Below, in pieces: positions 5,480 through 6,796 of a stretch of DNA of 6,796 bases. A program made the position numbers and the translations under genes. The DNA comes from Tannerellaceae bacterium. GTDB taxonomy: Bacteria; Bacteroidota; Bacteroidia; Bacteroidales; Tannerellaceae. The notes below the pieces were generated by a model, which saw only the letters and a program-made list of their open reading frames with translations, was not told the DNA's origin and ran no database searches. Every line of letters begins with the position of its first letter. Within the stretch, counting starts at the first letter, position 1. Location: contig JAIRYL010000156.1 in NCBI GenBank assembly GCA_031267775.1, positions 1-6,796 on the forward strand. The letters are read 5' to 3'.

Positions 5480-6796
5480 TTACTGATGTTCGGGTCTTAG
5501 CAAGTCGTCGACGGTTTTAACCGGATTAAAGGTTTCTATGGGAACTTCTACAAATACAGTATTCCAGTCGCTCATGGCGCCGTTCCATAATCCGGGTAAT
5601 TCCAGCGCTTTCAGTTCTCTGCCGTCTTTGCTTTTAACAGATATAAAACAGGTTTCCCTGTCTACATAGTCGGGCAGGTTGTATTTATTTCCGTTATGGT
5701 CTTTAACGGCGCAAACCAAATCTACCGGGTTAAAATGAGTACCCTTTTCAAACAATTCCTTCTTTGCCGGATCATTCAGGTCTATTTGCAAACTTTCAAG
5801 TATTTGCAGCGAAACAGTTCCGTCTTGGTTTACGGCAAAGAAAGGCCCTCCTCCCGGTTCGCCCACATTTTTTACCATGCCGCATACCCGCACGGGACGC
5901 TGGAATTTTCTTTTTAAATACAGAATCAATTCGGCGTCTTCCAGGTATTTCATGTCGGGATTACGGGTACAAAGGTCGTTTTGCAGAAAATGAATCATTT
6001 CCTCCACCTGTTTATGCGTATATTTTCCGCTATCTATCAGCCGTAAATATCGATGTATCTTTGTTTGCAGTTTTATCAGGATACCGCCCAATACTTTTTT
6101 ATAGATAACCGTTGCATATTTAAAGCTGTCCGGCGCTACATTGTCTATATTTTTTATAAAGATCACGTCGGCGTCAATATCATTGAGGTTTTGGATAAGC
6201 GCGCCATGCCCTCCGGGACGGAAAGTCAGTTTCCCGGCGCTATCCCGAAACGGATTGTTATTCATATCGGCAGCCAGGGTATCGGTCGAGGGTTTTTGGC
6301 GGCTGAAGGAAATTTGATAGGCTACGGAAAACTTGTCTTCATACATTTCTTTTTTCCTGTCGACAAGCTCTCTGAACAGCGCCTCGTGTTCGGCAGATAC
6401 GGTAAAATGCAATTTTACGTCTCCTGCATTATTTTTAGCGTACATGGTACCTTCGGCCAGATGTTCTTCCATAGCCGTACGCACGTTGGCCGGATATTTA
6501 TGGAAAAGGAGCAAGCCTTTGGGCAACTGTCCGTAATTTAATCCCGGTTCGTTCAGCAGCGCCGAAACTATCTCTTTATATCTCCCGGCCTCCATTAATT
6601 CGGGGATATCCTTTTCGCAGCAAATCCGGCAGCATGTATTCAGTTCTTCATAGAAGGGATATTTTTCTATTTCGTCAAAAAACTGTTTTTCAAAAGGAGT
6701 ATGCGGCGCCGGATAAGCGGCTTGCAGAAAAGCAAACAACTCTTTAAACATCCGGCTTGCCGCTCCGGATGCAGGAACAAACTTGACGATTGTTTT
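5480..6796 (-). CDS. DUF4301 family protein, 5' end cut by the window edge
   Basis: The frame ending at TAA 5482-5480 is open to the right edge, giving 438 visible residues. An internal ATG at 6751 is not the real start: the 15 codons upstream encode FVPASGAASRM, a block that belongs to the conserved N-terminal part of DUF4301, and full-length members are roughly 500 residues, so some 60-80 residues are probably missing. Other conserved blocks in visible numbering are LNYGQLPKGLL (86-96), EEHLAEGTMYA (110-120), SFSRQKPSTDTL (163-174), FRPGGHGALIQNLN (192-205), VIFIKNIDNVAPD (211-223) and LPGLWNGAMSDWNTVFVEVP (400-419). The function is unassigned. PASGAASRM, PGGHG and NIDN resemble, in order, the nucleotide-binding loop and downstream motifs of UDPGP-type sugar nucleotide pyrophosphorylases, suggesting a GT-A nucleotidyltransferase fold (inference). 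It converges with the CvfB-like gene 22 bases away. Confidence 0.9.
   Translation of the reverse strand, partial: KTIVKFVPASGAASRMFKELFAFLQAAYPAPHTPFEKQFFDEIEKYPFYEELNTCCRICCEKDIPELMEAGRYKEIVSALLNEPGLNYGQLPKGLLLFHKYPANVRTAMEEHLAEGTMYAKNNAGDVKLHFTVSAEHEALFRELVDRKKEMYEDKFSVAYQISFSRQKPSTDTLAADMNNNPFRDSAGKLTFRPGGHGALIQNLNDIDADVIFIKNIDNVAPDSFKYATVIYKKVLGGILIKLQTKIHRYLRLIDSGKYTHKQVEEMIHFLQNDLCTRNPDMKYLEDAELILYLKRKFQRPVRVCGMVKNVGEPGGGPFFAVNQDGTVSLQILESLQIDLNDPAKKELFEKGTHFNPVDLVCAVKDHNGNKYNLPDYVDRETCFISVKSKDGRELKALELPGLWNGAMSDWNTVFVEVPIETFNPVKTVDDLLRPEHQ

Noticed and set aside
6053..6541. Plus-strand open frame of 162 codons
   Set aside because: It lies wholly antisense to the strongly conserved DUF4301 frame, has no family resemblance, and is rich in odd composition; a shadow frame.

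Overview
The window looks like a Bacteroidota chromosome, most likely order Bacteroidales. Three things support this. The promoter-like sites match the Bacteroidota -7 pattern (TAnnTTTG) rather than a sigma-70 -10 box. Most start codons lack a clear Shine-Dalgarno sequence. The protein families (DUF4301, the Bacteroidota type of CvfB-like S1 protein, and a Wza-like export lipoprotein with a C-terminal hydrophobic helix) are typical of that phylum. Genus and species cannot be read from the sequence.

Layout. Positions 1-4400 hold four genes on the minus strand, transcribed right to left. They form the front end of a capsule or exopolysaccharide locus: a Wza/BexD-like outer-membrane export lipoprotein (4400-3600), a Wzz-type chain-length co-polymerase without a kinase domain (3587-1980), a Wzx-like flippase (1983-727), and a LicD-family phosphotransferase (730 to beyond the left edge). 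The last three are tightly packed: wzz-wzx and wzx-licD each overlap by four bases (ATGA), so translational coupling is likely. Positions 4401-4620 are a divergent intergenic region. It carries a promoter-like -7 element for each side, a 12-bp perfect palindrome, and an imperfect inverted repeat whose left arm is the capsule promoter and leader itself. Positions 4621-5457 on the plus strand encode a CvfB-like RNA-binding protein with three S1-type domains and a winged helix. It converges, across only 22 bp, with a DUF4301 gene on the minus strand (5480 to beyond the right edge).

How it works together. The flippase moves lipid-linked repeat units across the inner membrane. The Wzz protein sets chain length and bridges the periplasm, and the Wza-like lipoprotein exports the polymer. 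LicD probably adds a phosphate-linked substituent to the glycan. Polymerase and glycosyltransferase genes are expected beyond the left edge. The CvfB-like and DUF4301 genes look like chromosomal neighbours rather than parts of the capsule operon. The visible DUF4301 sequence nevertheless has motifs resembling UDP-sugar pyrophosphorylases.

The points most worth checking are the inverted repeat around the capsule promoter (a possible phase-variable switch or operator pair), the DUF4301 reading frame that continues past the apparent start at 6751, and the pyrophosphorylase-like motifs in that protein. No RNA gene, CRISPR array, insertion sequence or complete novel system was seen.
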